From Halalkalicoccus sp. CG83 (GTDB lineage: Archaea > Halobacteriota > Halobacteria > Halobacteriales > Halalkalicoccaceae), in contig NZ_JAZDDH010000001.1 in the NCBI RefSeq assembly GCF_037081715.1, forward strand, positions 1,240,001 to 1,304,000: a stretch of DNA of 64,000 nt. The letters are read 5' to 3'. Below are positions 43,700-52,243 of this stretch, piece by piece. Position 1 is the first letter of the stretch. Each line of letters starts with the position of its first letter. The translations under genes were made by a program, and so were the position numbers. A model generated the notes under the pieces. That model did not search any database. It saw only the letters and a list, made by a program, of their open reading frames with translations, and was not told the origin of the DNA.

Positions 43700-45679
43700 A
43701 TGTCTCGAACCGACCGCTCGGATACCCACGACGAATCAGTGCTCCTCGCCACCGTAGCGACGGACGAACCGACCGAGGGCGGGCCGACCCACGAGCGACT
43801 CGCCGGCGGGATGGAGCTGCTCGCGTTTTCCGACGTCGAGTCACTCACTCGAACGCTCACCCACAAGCGCCTCGAACTGCTCGACGCCGTCCGCCGTGAA
43901 CGTCCCGAGAGCATCGCCGAGGCCGCTCGCGTCGTCGATCGCGACGTCAAGAACGTCCACACGGAGCTCCGACAATTCGAGGAGCTGAACGTGGTCTCGT
44001 TCGTCGACGAGGGGCGCGCGAAACGCCCCGTCGTACGGTTCGATGAGATACGCGTCCGCGTCCGGTTCGACGACCGCACCGGCGACCCGGTCGACCGATC
44101 GTACGCTCGCGGGTCAGAGACGCCCGAGCAGGTCTACAGTCGGATCACGGACGCGTTCATCGCGCTCGATACCGCCGCGCGCGTTACCTACGTCAACGAA
44201 CGGGCCGAGAAACTGCTCGAACGGTCCGCCGAGGAGCTGATCGGGTCGGTGATCTGGAAGGCGTTCCCCGACGCGCTCGGCACGGCGTTCGAGAAGGAAT
44301 ACCGGCGGGCGGTTCGGACCGGAGAGCCGATCGACCACGAGACGTACTACCCGCCGCTCGACACGTGGTTTGCCGTGCGGGCGTACCCCTCGGAGACCGG
44401 CCTGACCGCGTACTTCCGCGACGTCACCGAGCGAAAGCGCCGCGAGCGACAGCTCGAACGACAGCGCGACGAGCTGGCGGCCGTCAACCACCTCAACCGG
44501 GTCGTTCAGGGGATCGTCCGTTCGATCGTCGAGTCCTCTTCGCGAGAGCGGGTGGAACGGGAGGTCTGCGAGCGACTGGTGGGCTCGGACTCGTACGCGT
44601 TCGCCTGGATGGGACGCGTCGAGCGCGACGACGACGAGGTGACGCCGAGCCGGTCGGCCGGAGACGAGGCGTCGTATCTCGCGCAGATCCGGACCTCGAT
44701 CGACGACGGGGACCCACGTGGTCAGGGGCCGACGGGCACGGCGATTCGAACGCACCAACCACAGTTCGTCCAGGACCTGCGGACGGACGTCGACTACGAA
44801 CCCTGGCGCGACGAGGCGACGAAACGGGGGTTCCGGTCGTCGGCGGCGATTCCCCTCGCGTGCGACGACCGTCTCTACGGCGTCCTGAACCTCTACTCGA
44901 CGCGGTCGAACGCCTTCACGAAGCCGGTCCGCGAGGCGATCGGTCTGCTCGGGTCGGTGATCGGCCACGCGATCCACGCCATCGAGCAGCGCAAGGCGAT
45001 CGTGAGCAACTCCGTGATGGAGCTCGAACTGCGAAACGAAGCGCTGGGTCGGCGGCTGGTCGGCGAGACCGCCGACGTCTCCCTCATCGTCGAACGGACG
45101 GTTCCCAGCGGGGACGGCAGGGCCTTCCATTTCGTAACGGTGACGGGACTGTCGACCGAGGAGTTCGTCGACAGGATGGCGGGGTTCTCGGTGGTCGAGG
45201 AGGTCACGCTGCTCGACGATGGCGACGACGGCGAGCGACTGTTCAGGCTGACGATATCGGACCGCTCGATGATCGAGACGCTCGCGTCGTACGGCGGCCG
45301 ATTGCGACGCTTTCGGGCGACCGCCGACGGGTCGCGCATGGTCGTGGAGCTCCCACCGAGCGCCCACGTGCGGGAGGTGCTCGAGGACGTAAACGAGATC
45401 TATCCGGGAACGGCGCTCGTCGGCCAGCGGACCCTCGAACGCGAGCCGAGAACGGTAGGGGAGGTCTACGGCGCGCTGCTGGATCGACTCACGAAGAAGC
45501 AGCGCGCCGCCCTCGAGACGGCGTACTTCGCGGGCTACTTCGACTGGCCGCGGACGGCGACGGGAGAGGAGGTCGCCGACATGCTCGGGATCGCCGCGCC
45601 GACGTTCGCGAACCACCTACGCGTCGCCGAGCGGACGATCCTCGATGCGTTCCTCGAGGACGACTCCGTGGGACGGTAG
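43700..45679 (+). CDS. Bat-type regulator (PAS-GAF-Bat-HTH_10) with an extra N-terminal winged helix
   Basis: This 659-residue protein has four parts. Residues about 35-125 (LTRTLTHKRLELLDAVRRE, VVDRDVKNVHTELRQFEEL, GRAKRPVVRFDEI) match the HVO_A0114-type winged-helix family. A PAS domain follows at about 140-255 (ITDAFIALDTAARVTYVNER). A GAF domain lies at about 280-435 (AFAWMGRVERDD, GVLNLYSTRSNAF). A Bat domain (about 440-590) and a C-terminal HTH_10 (RLTKKQRAALETAYFAGYF, ADMLGIAAPTFANHLRVAE) complete it. Bat proteins respond to oxygen or light. A winged helix at each end is unusual and would give two DNA-binding heads. The ATG at 43700 is preferred to longer options. Confidence 0.87.
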   Translation: MSRTDRSDTHDESVLLATVATDEPTEGGPTHERLAGGMELLAFSDVESLTRTLTHKRLELLDAVRRERPESIAEAARVVDRDVKNVHTELRQFEELNVVSFVDEGRAKRPVVRFDEIRVRVRFDDRTGDPVDRSYARGSETPEQVYSRITDAFIALDTAARVTYVNERAEKLLERSAEELIGSVIWKAFPDALGTAFEKEYRRAVRTGEPIDHETYYPPLDTWFAVRAYPSETGLTAYFRDVTERKRRERQLERQRDELAAVNHLNRVVQGIVRSIVESSSRERVEREVCERLVGSDSYAFAWMGRVERDDDEVTPSRSAGDEASYLAQIRTSIDDGDPRGQGPTGTAIRTHQPQFVQDLRTDVDYEPWRDEATKRGFRSSAAIPLACDDRLYGVLNLYSTRSNAFTKPVREAIGLLGSVIGHAIHAIEQRKAIVSNSVMELELRNEALGRRLVGETADVSLIVERTVPSGDGRAFHFVTVTGLSTEEFVDRMAGFSVVEEVTLLDDGDDGERLFRLTISDRSMIETLASYGGRLRRFRATADGSRMVVELPPSAHVREVLEDVNEIYPGTALVGQRTLEREPRTVGEVYGALLDRLTKKQRAALETAYFAGYFDWPRTATGEEVADMLGIAAPTFANHLRVAERTILDAFLEDDSVGR

Positions 45680-45767
45680 CCGCGGGACGAACGACGGCCA
45701 CACGGCTTCCGCCCGACCCGGTCGGCGATCCCAAACGTTTACCGCGTTCGACCGGATCCTCGCGGGT

Positions 45768-47306
45768 ATGACCCAGGCCGCGGATCTGATCCTCACGAAC
45801 TGCGAGGTCCACACCCTCGCGGAGCCCGACGAGACCCACGAGGCTGTCGCCGTCCGTGACGGGCGGATCGTCCGGGTCGAGAGCGCCTACGAGGTCGACT
45901 TCCTGAACGGCGTCGATACCGAGAGAATCGACTGCGGAGGGCGGGTCGTGCTGCCGGGGTTCGTCGACGCCCACACCCACCTGCCGATGCTCGGCAGGTA
46001 CCTCGTTCACGCCGATCTCTCCGGCGCGGAGGGTCCCGCCGAGTGCGTCGAACGGCTCCGCGGGGTCGCCGACGGGGCCGAGGACGGGTGGATCCTCGGC
46101 TTCGGCTACGACGAGAGCGCCTGGGAGGACTCGCGCTATCTCACCCGCGCCGACCTCGATGGGGTGAGCGACGACCGACCGGTGGCGGCGTTTCGCGAGG
46201 ACATGCACGTCGCGAGCGTCAACGGCGTCGCCCTCTCGCGTCACCGCGAGGCGATGCCCGGCGAGGACGTCGAACGGGAGAACGGCGAGCCGACGGGCGT
46301 GCTCGTCGAGGAGGCCGTCGACGCCATCTACGGGGCGATCGAGCCCGACGCCGAGGAGATGCGCGAACTGATCGAGGCCGCCCAGGAGCGCGCCGTCGCC
46401 CGCGGCGTGACGGGGGTCCACGACATGGTGCGAAACTCACAGGCGCCGCGCGTCTACCGCGAACTCGACTCGCGAGGGGAGCTCTCGATCAGGGTGCGGC
46501 TGAACTACTGGAGCGACCACCTCGAGTCGATGGAGGAGCTCGGCCTTCGAACCGATCACGGCAGCGGGTTCGTCCGGACGGGCGCGATCAAGAGCTACAC
46601 CGACGGCAGCTTCGGCGGCAGGACGGCCAAACTCTCCGAACCCTACGAGGGCGAGGACGGCGGGAGCGGCCAGTGGGTCGTCCCGCCCGAGGAGCTCCGC
46701 GAACTGGTCGAGCGCGCCGACGGCGAGGGGTTCCAGGTCTCCGCGCACGCCATCGGCGACCGGGCGATCGAGGCGGTCGTGGAGGCGTTCGAGCGGACGG
46801 GGCACGCGGCCGAGGCGCGCCACCGGGTCGAGCACGCCGAACTCCTCTCCGAGGAGCTGATCGAGCGGATCGCGGAGGCGGGGATCGTCGCGAGCGTCCA
46901 GCCGAACTTCCTCAAGTGGGCCGGCGAGGACGGGCTCTATGGCGACCGGTTGGGAGACGAGCGCCGCCGCCGCACCAACCGCTACGCCGACCTGCTCGAG
47001 GCGGGCGCGCACCTCGCCTTCGGCAGCGACTGCATGCCGCTCGATCCCCTCCTCGGGATCCACCACGCGGTCAACGCGCCCGAGGCGAGCCAGCGGCTCT
47101 CGGTAACGCAAGCGCTTCGCGCCTACACGTCGGGAGCGGCGTACGCCGGCTTCGACGAACGCAGGCTAGGGACGGTCGAGCCCGGAAAGCGTGCGGATCT
47201 CGTGGTGCTGGAGGAGTCGCCGTGGGAGCGCCCGGGGAGCATCGACGGGATCGACGTCACGACGACGATCGTCGACGGCGAGACGGTGTACGACGCCACG
47301 AGCTGA
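45768..47306 (+). CDS. Amidohydrolase family protein (YtcJ/Amidohydro_3 type)
   Basis: This 512-residue metal-dependent hydrolase has the N-terminal VVLPGFVDAHTHLPMLG metal motif, GWILGFGYDESAWED, the Lys-region GAIKSYTDGSFGGRTAKLSEP, VSAHAIGDRAIEAVVEAFER, the His motif RHRVEHAELLSEE, FGSDCMPLDPLLGIHHAVN with the catalytic Asp, and a C-terminal GTVEPGKRADLVVLEESP. YtcJ-like enzymes act on N-acyl or formamide-type substrates, but specificity cannot be told here. It is convergent with gfo6, with adjoining stops. Confidence 0.88.
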   Translation: MTQAADLILTNCEVHTLAEPDETHEAVAVRDGRIVRVESAYEVDFLNGVDTERIDCGGRVVLPGFVDAHTHLPMLGRYLVHADLSGAEGPAECVERLRGVADGAEDGWILGFGYDESAWEDSRYLTRADLDGVSDDRPVAAFREDMHVASVNGVALSRHREAMPGEDVERENGEPTGVLVEEAVDAIYGAIEPDAEEMRELIEAAQERAVARGVTGVHDMVRNSQAPRVYRELDSRGELSIRVRLNYWSDHLESMEELGLRTDHGSGFVRTGAIKSYTDGSFGGRTAKLSEPYEGEDGGSGQWVVPPEELRELVERADGEGFQVSAHAIGDRAIEAVVEAFERTGHAAEARHRVEHAELLSEELIERIAEAGIVASVQPNFLKWAGEDGLYGDRLGDERRRRTNRYADLLEAGAHLAFGSDCMPLDPLLGIHHAVNAPEASQRLSVTQALRAYTSGAAYAGFDERRLGTVEPGKRADLVVLEESPWERPGSIDGIDVTTTIVDGETVYDATS

Positions 47307-48371
47307 CTACAGGTCGATCCGTTCGCCGGTCTCGGCCGACTCGTAGGCCGCCTCGACCGTCCGCAGGTCGGCCAGTCCGTCCTCACCGTCGGTCTCGCAG
47401 TCGCCGCCGGCGAGGATACAGTGAGCGAAGTAGTCGAACTCCTCGCGGACCTCGTCGACGGGTGCGCCGGTGTACTCGGTGTGGGTCTCCCCGCGCTCGA
47501 CGACGAGCTCCTGGGAGACGTCGCCGCCGAACGGTGCACGGATCAACAGCTGTCCCTCGGTGCCGAGTACCTGTAGGCGGCTGTCGGGGTGAGCGTCGAA
47601 GCTCGCGGTACAGGAGGCGGTCGCGCCGCCGGGGAAGGTCAGCTGGAAGGCGACGTCTTTCTCGACGCGGTCGAACGGCACGGCTCCCGAACTCGTCGTC
47701 GCCTGGACCGCCAGGGGATCGATCCCGAGCAGGAATCGGGCGGTGTTGAGCGGATAGACCCCGAGATCCATCAGCGCGCCCCCGCCCGCGATCTCGGGAT
47801 CGAGCCGCCAGGTGTCGGGGCCGGCGTGTTCGAGCAGCCGAGAGGAGAAGCCGCCGTGGACCTGGACGGGCTCGCCGATCACGCCGTCGGCGATCATCTC
47901 GCGCATCCGCCGAATCGAGGGCTCCGTCCGGAGCCGGTAGGCGGTCATCAGTACGACGCCCGCCTCGGCGCAGGCTTCGACCATCCGTTCGGCCCCCGAA
48001 ACGTCGGTCGCGAGCGGCTTCTCACAGAGGACGTGCTTCCCCAACCGGGCGGCGGTTTCCGCGTACTCCTCGTGGAACGCAGGCGGGGTGGCGACGTAGA
48101 CGGCGTCGTACGCCTCGCTCGCGTCGCCGGCGTGGAACTCCTCGTAGCCGATCACCCGTTCGACGTCGAACTCGTTCGCTACCCCCTCCGCCTTCTCGGG
48201 CGAGCCGCTCACGAGCACCGTCGTCTCGCAGAACCGACCGTCACGAATCGCCGGTAGCGCCCGGTTGCGGGCGAACCCCCCCAGACCGATCACGGCGACC
48301 CGGATCCGGCCCTCCTCGATCGTCTGCCAGTCCCGGCGCGTGAACGCGTCGAAGTAGCCGTCGAGGTCCAT
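47307..48371 (-). CDS. gfo6: D-xylose 1-dehydrogenase (NADP+), Gfo/Idh/MocA family
   Basis: This 354-residue oxidoreductase starts DLDGYFDAFTRRDWQTIEEG, which is characteristic of the haloarchaeal Gfo6 xylose dehydrogenases. The Rossmann motif is VIGLGGFARNRALPAI, followed by VYVATPPAFHEEYAETAAR, the catalytic CEKPLATDVSGAERMV and GALMDLGVYPLNTARFLLG. In Haloferax the enzyme starts oxidative xylose and arabinose-type pentose degradation. The remaining pathway genes (lactonase, dehydratase) are not in the window, so the gene may be displaced or act on another sugar. Confidence 0.85.
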   Translation of the reverse strand: MDLDGYFDAFTRRDWQTIEEGRIRVAVIGLGGFARNRALPAIRDGRFCETTVLVSGSPEKAEGVANEFDVERVIGYEEFHAGDASEAYDAVYVATPPAFHEEYAETAARLGKHVLCEKPLATDVSGAERMVEACAEAGVVLMTAYRLRTEPSIRRMREMIADGVIGEPVQVHGGFSSRLLEHAGPDTWRLDPEIAGGGALMDLGVYPLNTARFLLGIDPLAVQATTSSGAVPFDRVEKDVAFQLTFPGGATASCTASFDAHPDSRLQVLGTEGQLLIRAPFGGDVSQELVVERGETHTEYTGAPVDEVREEFDYFAHCILAGGDCETDGEDGLADLRTVEAAYESAETGERIDL

Positions 48372-48617
48372 GCGTGATACTACCTCCCGCAGTCGCTAAT
48401 GTGTTGTGCGCGTCTCGACGGGTCCAGGTACTGCGCGAGCCGGCATCACGGGGTCGGCGGACCGACGCGCTGCGTTTCCACGGAAGTCCGGGAGGTACCG
48501 AAGACGGTCTTGGATCCCGGATCGGCGCCGGCGCGAGACGGTCGACTCTCGAGCGCTTCGCCGAAAGCCTGCTGCCGTAGGCAGTAGAGTCAACTTCCCG
48601 GCGGTGATACTCGAACC
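48372..48617. other. Spacer between gfo6 and the HMA-like gene, nothing seen
   Basis: These 246 bp lie between the divergent gfo6 and HMA-like genes. No frame shows protein character and no strong hairpin is visible. Confidence 0.5.
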
Positions 48618-48827
48618 ATGGCCGAGAGCAACGCGGAGTTCACCGTCCAGGGAGTCGAATCCGAGGAAGACGTACGAGAGATCGAGGACGAACTCGCGGA
48701 GCTAAAGGGGGTCATGGGCACCGACATCGACGCCGACGGCGAGGCGGCGGTCAAGTTCGACCACGATATCCTCTCGGAGGAGCGGGTCAAGATCACCGTC
48801 CGGGAGATGGGCTACGAGGTCGAGTAA
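48618..48827 (+). CDS. Heavy-metal-associated-like small protein without the CxxC motif
   Basis: This 69-residue protein (AESNAEFTVQGVESEEDVRE, MGTDIDADGEAAVKFDHD, VKITVREMGYEVE) has the beta-alpha-beta-beta-alpha-beta spacing of an HMA/CopZ copper chaperone, including the typical ending G-Y-E-V. The GMTCxxC loop is replaced by GVESEED, so no Cys is available for copper. It is probably a structural derivative with another ligand or a regulatory role. It is convergent with gpmI. Confidence 0.75.
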   Translation: MAESNAEFTVQGVESEEDVREIEDELAELKGVMGTDIDADGEAAVKFDHDILSEERVKITVREMGYEVE

Positions 48828-48849
48828 CGCGCCGGCGGGTCCGAACGTA

Positions 48850-50376
48850 TCAGCGCTCGAGCAGCACTTCGCCGGTCATCGACGGCGGCTGCTCGATCCC
48901 GATCAGCGAGAGCAGCGTCGGCGCCAGATCACAGAGCGAGCCCCCCTCGCGAACCCGATAGCCGCCGTCGCTCCCGTCGGGCGAGAGGTAGATCAGCGGC
49001 ACGAGGTTGTACGTGTGGGCGGTGTGGGGGTTCTCCTCGGTACCCATGTCGTCGGCGTTGCCGTGGTCGGCGGTCACGAGGACGTGCGCGCCGTGTTCCT
49101 CAAGGATCTCGACGAGCCGTCCCAGTTCGGTGTCGACGGCCTCGACGGCGCGGACGGCGGCGTCGAAGTCGCCGGTGTGGCCGACCATGTCGGGGTTGGC
49201 GTAGTTGAGCACGAGCACGTTCGGCTCCTCGCGCTCGATGATCGAGATCGCCGTGCCCGTCACCTCGGGTGCGCTCATCTCGGGCTTGCGATCGTAGGTC
49301 GGCACGTCCGGGCTGGGGACGATCTCGCGGATCTCGCCGTCGAACTCCACCTCGCGGCCGCCGTTGAGGAAGTAGGTGACGTGGGCGTACTTCTCGGACT
49401 CGGCGATCCGAAGCTGTGTCAGTCCGCGATCGGCGAGCACCTCCCCGAGCGTGTCGACCGGCTCGACCGGCGGGAACGCCACCTCGACGTCGAACGTCTC
49501 GTCGTACTGGGTCATCGTCACGAGTTCGACCTCGGGGGGGTGGGTCTCGACGTCCCACTCGGGGCGGACGTCGCCCAGCATTCGGGTGAGTTGGCGGGCG
49601 CGATCTCCGCGGAAGTTGAAGAAGACGACCGCGTCGCCGTCCTCGAGGGGGACGCCCCCGTCGACGAGCGTCGGGACGACGAACTCGTCGGTCTCGTCGC
49701 GCTCGTAGGCGGCCTCGACCGCCTCCGGGCCGGTGAGCGCGGTGTGTTCGGCCTCGCGTTCGACGATCGCGTCGTAGGCCAGCTTGGTCCGCTCCCAGTT
49801 CTGGTCGCGGTCCATCGCGTAGTAGCGCCCCGAGACGGTCGCGACGTGGCCCGTGCCGTGTGCGTCGACGACCTCCTCGAGTTCGCGGAGGAACCCCGCT
49901 CCGGCCGTCGGGGCGGTGTCGCGGCCGTCGGTGAACGCGTGGGTGACCGCCTCGACGCCGCGGTCGGCGGCCCACTCGATCAACGCGTGGAGGTGCTCCT
50001 GCTCGGAGTGGACGCCTCCGTCGCTGACCAGCCCCATGAAGTGGACGCGCCCTCCCGTTCGATCTACACGGTCGAACGCACCCGAGAGCGCCGCGTTCTC
50101 CCGAAACGAGCCGTCCGCGATCGCGTCGTCGATCCGGGTGTACGCCTGCTTGACGACCCGTCCCGCCCCGATGTTGAGGTGGCCGACCTCGCTGTTTCCC
50201 ATCTGGCCGTCGGGGAGACCGACGCGCCGGCCGGTCACATCGAGGGTGCCGAACGCGCCGGCCCCCCGAAGCCGATCGAACGTAGGGGTGTCGGCGGCGG
50301 CGACGGCGTCGCGCCCGCCGTCGTCGTCGGACGAGCGCAGCCCCCAGCCGTCGAGCACGATGAGTGCACCGTCCAT
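48850..50376 (-). CDS. gpmI: 2,3-bisphosphoglycerate-independent phosphoglycerate mutase
   Basis: This 508-residue di-manganese enzyme of the alkaline phosphatase superfamily interconverts 3- and 2-phosphoglycerate. Motifs are ALIVLDGWGLRSSDDDGG, GLPDGQMGNSEVGHLNIGAG with the catalytic Ser, the insert domain THAFTDGRDTAPTAG, GRYYAMDRDQNWERTKLAY, FFNFRGDRARQLTR, LVLNYANPDMVGHTGDFDAA and VLVTADHGNADDM. The ATG at 50376 is preferred to one at 50388 since DGALIVLDGWG is the family start. It is a standard glycolysis and gluconeogenesis gene. Confidence 0.95.
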   Translation of the reverse strand: MDGALIVLDGWGLRSSDDDGGRDAVAAADTPTFDRLRGAGAFGTLDVTGRRVGLPDGQMGNSEVGHLNIGAGRVVKQAYTRIDDAIADGSFRENAALSGAFDRVDRTGGRVHFMGLVSDGGVHSEQEHLHALIEWAADRGVEAVTHAFTDGRDTAPTAGAGFLRELEEVVDAHGTGHVATVSGRYYAMDRDQNWERTKLAYDAIVEREAEHTALTGPEAVEAAYERDETDEFVVPTLVDGGVPLEDGDAVVFFNFRGDRARQLTRMLGDVRPEWDVETHPPEVELVTMTQYDETFDVEVAFPPVEPVDTLGEVLADRGLTQLRIAESEKYAHVTYFLNGGREVEFDGEIREIVPSPDVPTYDRKPEMSAPEVTGTAISIIEREEPNVLVLNYANPDMVGHTGDFDAAVRAVEAVDTELGRLVEILEEHGAHVLVTADHGNADDMGTEENPHTAHTYNLVPLIYLSPDGSDGGYRVREGGSLCDLAPTLLSLIGIEQPPSMTGEVLLER

Positions 50377-50510
50377 GGCCGAACTCACTCGGGCGGATCG
50401 TAACTACCCTTCGCTTACGCCGCCGGCACGCGCCGCAAACAGGCCGTCCGCCCGTTGCGATCGACGACGCACCCGCACGGTTTTTCTCACGTCACGACCA
50501 GTGGAACGGT

Positions 50511-51752
50511 ATGACCCTGGATCCGGTCCACTTCGAGGGGATCGCCACGCTCGCCCGCCAGGTTGGAGACGAGGTCGACGACGGCGACCACCAGGGGTTC
50601 GCCGAGACCGTCTGGGAGGAGTTCCTCGACCCGCTGGTCGTGAACGGCCGACCCGTGCTCGAACCCGTCGGTCGGCGGTTCCGCGGGCGCGTTTCGGTCG
50701 AGGACGCCGCGCTCTGCGAGCGGCCTTACCCCGGGAGCCACGGCCTCGACTCGGGGACGATCAACCCCACGAGCTACAAGAACGGCGTCGTGATGGACGT
50801 CGCCCACGCCGCGATGGGTCGGGTGCCGACCGATCTCGACTGTCACCGCGCCCGGACGGTGATCATCGGCGTCCACGTCGACGACGACGCCCTCCGGTTC
50901 TCCACCGATTGGGTGATGTACGACGAGGGCTACAGCCGCCGGCGCGTCCTCCACCTCGGCGACATCGATCGGAAGCACTACACCGAGGGGGCCGTCCACG
51001 CGCTCTCGCTCTATCTCGCGGAGAGCGAACACGCGCTCGCGCACGCCGAGGGGATCGACGACCTGCTCGTGCTCGACGGTCCCCTCTACCCGAAGGAGCT
51101 GCTGAGCTGGCGCGACCGTGCCGACCTCGCCGGACAGCTCGACGAGCAGACCCCGAGACGGGTCGTCGAGAACTACGCCCGTCTCGTCGAGGGCTTTCTG
51201 GATCGGGGCGTACCGATCGTCGGCTTCGTGAAGAACCCCGCCTCGAGGCGGATCACGAACGCCGTCTCGAACGAGACGCGCGCGCCCTGGACCGACGACG
51301 CAGCGCTGTTCGTCCGGCTGCTCGAGCGCCACGAGGACGGCGAGCGGGTGCGCAACGAGCTGACCTACACCAACTGGTTCGTCTCCAGGGGTGGCGCCGA
51401 CCGCACGTTCGCCGCCGACGGCGACGCGCTGGGACTCGACCGGCGTCGCCCGCCCGAGGACTACGAGGTGACGTTCTTCCCCATCTACGATCCGCGCGAC
51501 GACGTGCTCTACACGGTGGAGGCGCCCTACGGACTGACGAGGGATCCCGAGGTCCGCGAGGCGCTCCGGACCCAGATGCTCGCGGAGGTCGCGAGCCAAC
51601 GCGGCCCGCCCGAGGCGGTCTCGAAGGCCGACGAACTCGCGCGCATCGGCGCCGAGGAGAAGGAGGCGCTCCGCCGGATGGTCGAACGGGAATGGGGCAC
51701 CGACCGCACGCGCCAGTACGACGACCTGCGGTGGGGCGAGGAGTTCTTCTGA
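50511..51752 (+). CDS. nurA: NurA family DNA end-processing nuclease
   Basis: This 413-residue protein matches the NurA domain: LDSGTINPTSYKNGVVMDVA with the first metal Asp region, GVHVDDDALRFSTD, LVLDGPLYPKELLSW with a second metal Asp, and VPIVGFVKNPASRRITNAVS. NurA is a 5'-3' nuclease that works with the HerA helicase in resecting DNA double-strand breaks. The herA gene lies 491 bp downstream on the same strand, separated by a small opposite-strand gene. The ATG at 50511 is preferred; the frame upstream is not protein-like. Confidence 0.87.
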   Translation: MTLDPVHFEGIATLARQVGDEVDDGDHQGFAETVWEEFLDPLVVNGRPVLEPVGRRFRGRVSVEDAALCERPYPGSHGLDSGTINPTSYKNGVVMDVAHAAMGRVPTDLDCHRARTVIIGVHVDDDALRFSTDWVMYDEGYSRRRVLHLGDIDRKHYTEGAVHALSLYLAESEHALAHAEGIDDLLVLDGPLYPKELLSWRDRADLAGQLDEQTPRRVVENYARLVEGFLDRGVPIVGFVKNPASRRITNAVSNETRAPWTDDAALFVRLLERHEDGERVRNELTYTNWFVSRGGADRTFAADGDALGLDRRRPPEDYEVTFFPIYDPRDDVLYTVEAPYGLTRDPEVREALRTQMLAEVASQRGPPEAVSKADELARIGAEEKEALRRMVEREWGTDRTRQYDDLRWGEEFF

Positions 51753-51822
51753 TCGACCGACGGAGACCGGTACGGTCGGCTCGGCCCCGCTCGACTCGGT
51801 TCGTTTCGGTACTGGTAGGCTT

Positions 51823-52167
51823 CTACACCTCAGCGCCGGGTTCGACCTTCTCCACCTCGACCTCGACGTCCGCGGGGGCGAGGCCGACCCGGGCGAACTG
51901 CGTTCGGACGTACTCCTCGGCGGCGGCCAGCGCCTGTTCGCGGGTGTCGAAACCCCGCGGCATCGGCGACTCGAAGGCGACGTGCACCGTCCGGCCGTCG
52001 ATCTCCATCTCGGAACCGCCGCTCTCGACCTCGTAGAACTCGTCGCAGACCCAGACGTAGGGCGCGTCCTCGTCGGGAGCGCCCCGAAAGGTGGGCGCGC
52101 GCTCGCCGCGCTCGTAGAGCGTCCCGGTCAGCGTCGTCCCCCCCGCGCTCCCCTGAACTAGAAGCAT
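51823..52167 (-). CDS. Conserved haloarchaeal protein of unknown function (DUF7113-like)
   Basis: This 114-residue protein reads LLVQGSAGGTTLTGTLYERG, YVWVCDEFYEVESGGSEMEI and FDTREQALAAAEEYVRTQFA. It is mainly beta strand with one helix near the C-terminus, where a DUF7113-like family is suspected from memory. It is inverted between nurA and herA, and its start is 77 bp from herA on a shared divergent promoter. That position suggests a link to DNA repair, not yet tested. Confidence 0.7.
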   Translation of the reverse strand: MLLVQGSAGGTTLTGTLYERGERAPTFRGAPDEDAPYVWVCDEFYEVESGGSEMEIDGRTVHVAFESPMPRGFDTREQALAAAEEYVRTQFARVGLAPADVEVEVEKVEPGAEV

Positions 52168-52243
52168 GAGCACCCTACCCCTCCGAGGGGCAAAAGGACG
52201 TTGGGCGACAAGGGTTTTGGTTCCCCCGTTCGATTGCGGAGCC

